Below, piece after piece: positions 63,439 to 64,000 of a stretch of DNA of 64,000 nucleotides. A program made the position numbers and the translations under genes. The notes beneath the pieces are model-generated. The model had not been told where the DNA came from, made no database searches, and worked only from the letters and a program-made list of their open reading frames with translations. The stretch covers positions 472,681 to 536,680 of the forward strand of contig NZ_JAVHZV010000009.1 in assembly GCF_031119625.1 (NCBI RefSeq), written 5' to 3'. How positions within the stretch are numbered: the stretch's first letter is position 1; each line of letters begins with the position of its first letter. Source of the DNA: Pseudomonas sp. G34. GTDB taxonomy: Bacteria > Pseudomonadota > Gammaproteobacteria > Pseudomonadales > Pseudomonadaceae.

Positions 63439-64000
63439 CCATTACCTTCCTGTTCGTCGCCTTGTTCGTGCTGATGTTCATCGGCATTCCGGTGGCGATT
63501 TCCCTGGGCTTGTCCGGGGCCATGACTATCCTGTTCTTCAGCAACGACTCGGTGCGTTCGCTGGCGATCAAGCTGTTCGAGACCAGCGAGCACTACACGC
63601 TGCTGGCGATTCCGTTCTTCCTGCTGTCCGGTGCGTTCATGACCAGCGGCGGCGTGGCCCGTCGCCTGATCGATTTCGCCAACGCCTGCGTCGGCCATAT
63701 CAAGGGTGGCCTGGCCATCGCCGCGATCATGGCGTGCATGCTGTTCGCCGCGCTGAGCGGCTCGTCGCCGGCCACGGTGGCCGCGGTCGGCTCGATCGTC
63801 ATCGCCGGCATGGTGCGTTCGGGCTACAAGCAGGACTTCGCCGCCGGCATCGTCTGTAACGCCGGTACCCTGGGCATCCTGATTCCGCCGTCGATCGTCA
63901 TGGTGGTCTATGCCACCGCGACCGAAACCTCGGTGGGCAAGCTGTTCATGGCCGGTGTGGTACCGGGCCTGCTGCTCGGCCTGGTGCTGATGGTGGTGAT
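63435..64000 (+). CDS. dctM: TRAP transporter large membrane subunit (DctM), cut by window end
   Basis: First 188 residues of DctM: MTITFLFVALFVLMFIGIPVAISLGLSG, then LLAIPFFLLSGAFMTSGGVARRLIDFANACVGHIKGGLAIAAI and FAALSGSSPATVAAVGSI, the conserved DctM stretches. GILIPPSIVMVVYA follows. The gene starts inside the dctQ stop and runs off the end of the window. Confidence 0.94.
   Translation, partial: MTITFLFVALFVLMFIGIPVAISLGLSGAMTILFFSNDSVRSLAIKLFETSEHYTLLAIPFFLLSGAFMTSGGVARRLIDFANACVGHIKGGLAIAAIMACMLFAALSGSSPATVAAVGSIVIAGMVRSGYKQDFAAGIVCNAGTLGILIPPSIVMVVYATATETSVGKLFMAGVVPGLLLGLVLMVV

Overview
The window is high-GC gammaproteobacterial chromosome and reads as Pseudomonas. The basis is a set of recognisable Pseudomonas blocks: phhA/phhB next to phhR, earP-efp with an Arg32-type EF-P, a FadE-like acyl-CoA dehydrogenase beside a PA2817-type protein, and an itaconate-degradation cluster like the one in P. 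aeruginosa. The bifunctional GT20/HAD protein (glucosylglycerol-phosphate type) suggests the P. mendocina/oleovorans side of the genus, but that is inference. No phage, insertion sequence, CRISPR array or rRNA gene was seen.

1-17.9 kb, NRPS siderophore locus. The window opens inside a large NRPS gene that ends C-A-T-T-C-A-T-C and then an aspartyl beta-hydroxylase domain. A second NRPS follows with a degenerate C-like (interface) domain, A, T and a thioesterase whose nucleophile appears to be Cys. Specificity residues read by eye give Asp, Gly, Asp, so the visible product end is ...-Asp-Gly-(beta-OH)Asp. A PvdE/SyrD-type exporter, an FhuF-like ferric reductase, an MbtH protein, a type II thioesterase and a diaminobutyrate aminotransferase complete the visible set. 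Two Fur-box-like sites precede the MbtH and aminotransferase genes. Upstream NRPS modules, receptor and regulator lie outside the window.

17.9-43.5 kb, mostly core genome. It holds fatty-acid beta-oxidation (FadE, crotonase), a GST, an ABC-2 exporter, CorA, tRNA-Ser(GGA), two MFS transporters, EF-P and its rhamnosyltransferase, an Smr protein, an unusual isochorismatase-fold hydrolase, PrmB, CobF, a bifunctional osmolyte synthase, a DUF2254 protein, the phenylalanine hydroxylase system and a CsgG/DUF4810/DUF799 lipoprotein triad. A roughly 500-base gene-free segment between prmB and cobF contains a REP-like element and a 12-bp perfect hairpin.

43.7-64 kb, dicarboxylate catabolism. A LysR regulator diverges from ich, an acyl-CoA dehydrogenase, an MmgE/PrpD protein, ict, ccl and a TRAP solute-binding protein, which together form an itaconate to acetyl-CoA plus pyruvate route. 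A nitroreductase and a MarR-NodT-EmrA-EmrB multidrug efflux operon sit in the middle. A second, parallel module follows: an HMG-CoA-lyase-family enzyme, a second class III CoA transferase, a second LysR, a second TRAP binding protein, a VOC protein and the TRAP membrane subunits. DctM is cut by the window end. Five copies of a dispersed palindromic element bounded by GTAGGGTGG/CCACCCTAC-type ends are confined to this region.

All domain, motif and site calls were made by eye; no database search was run.
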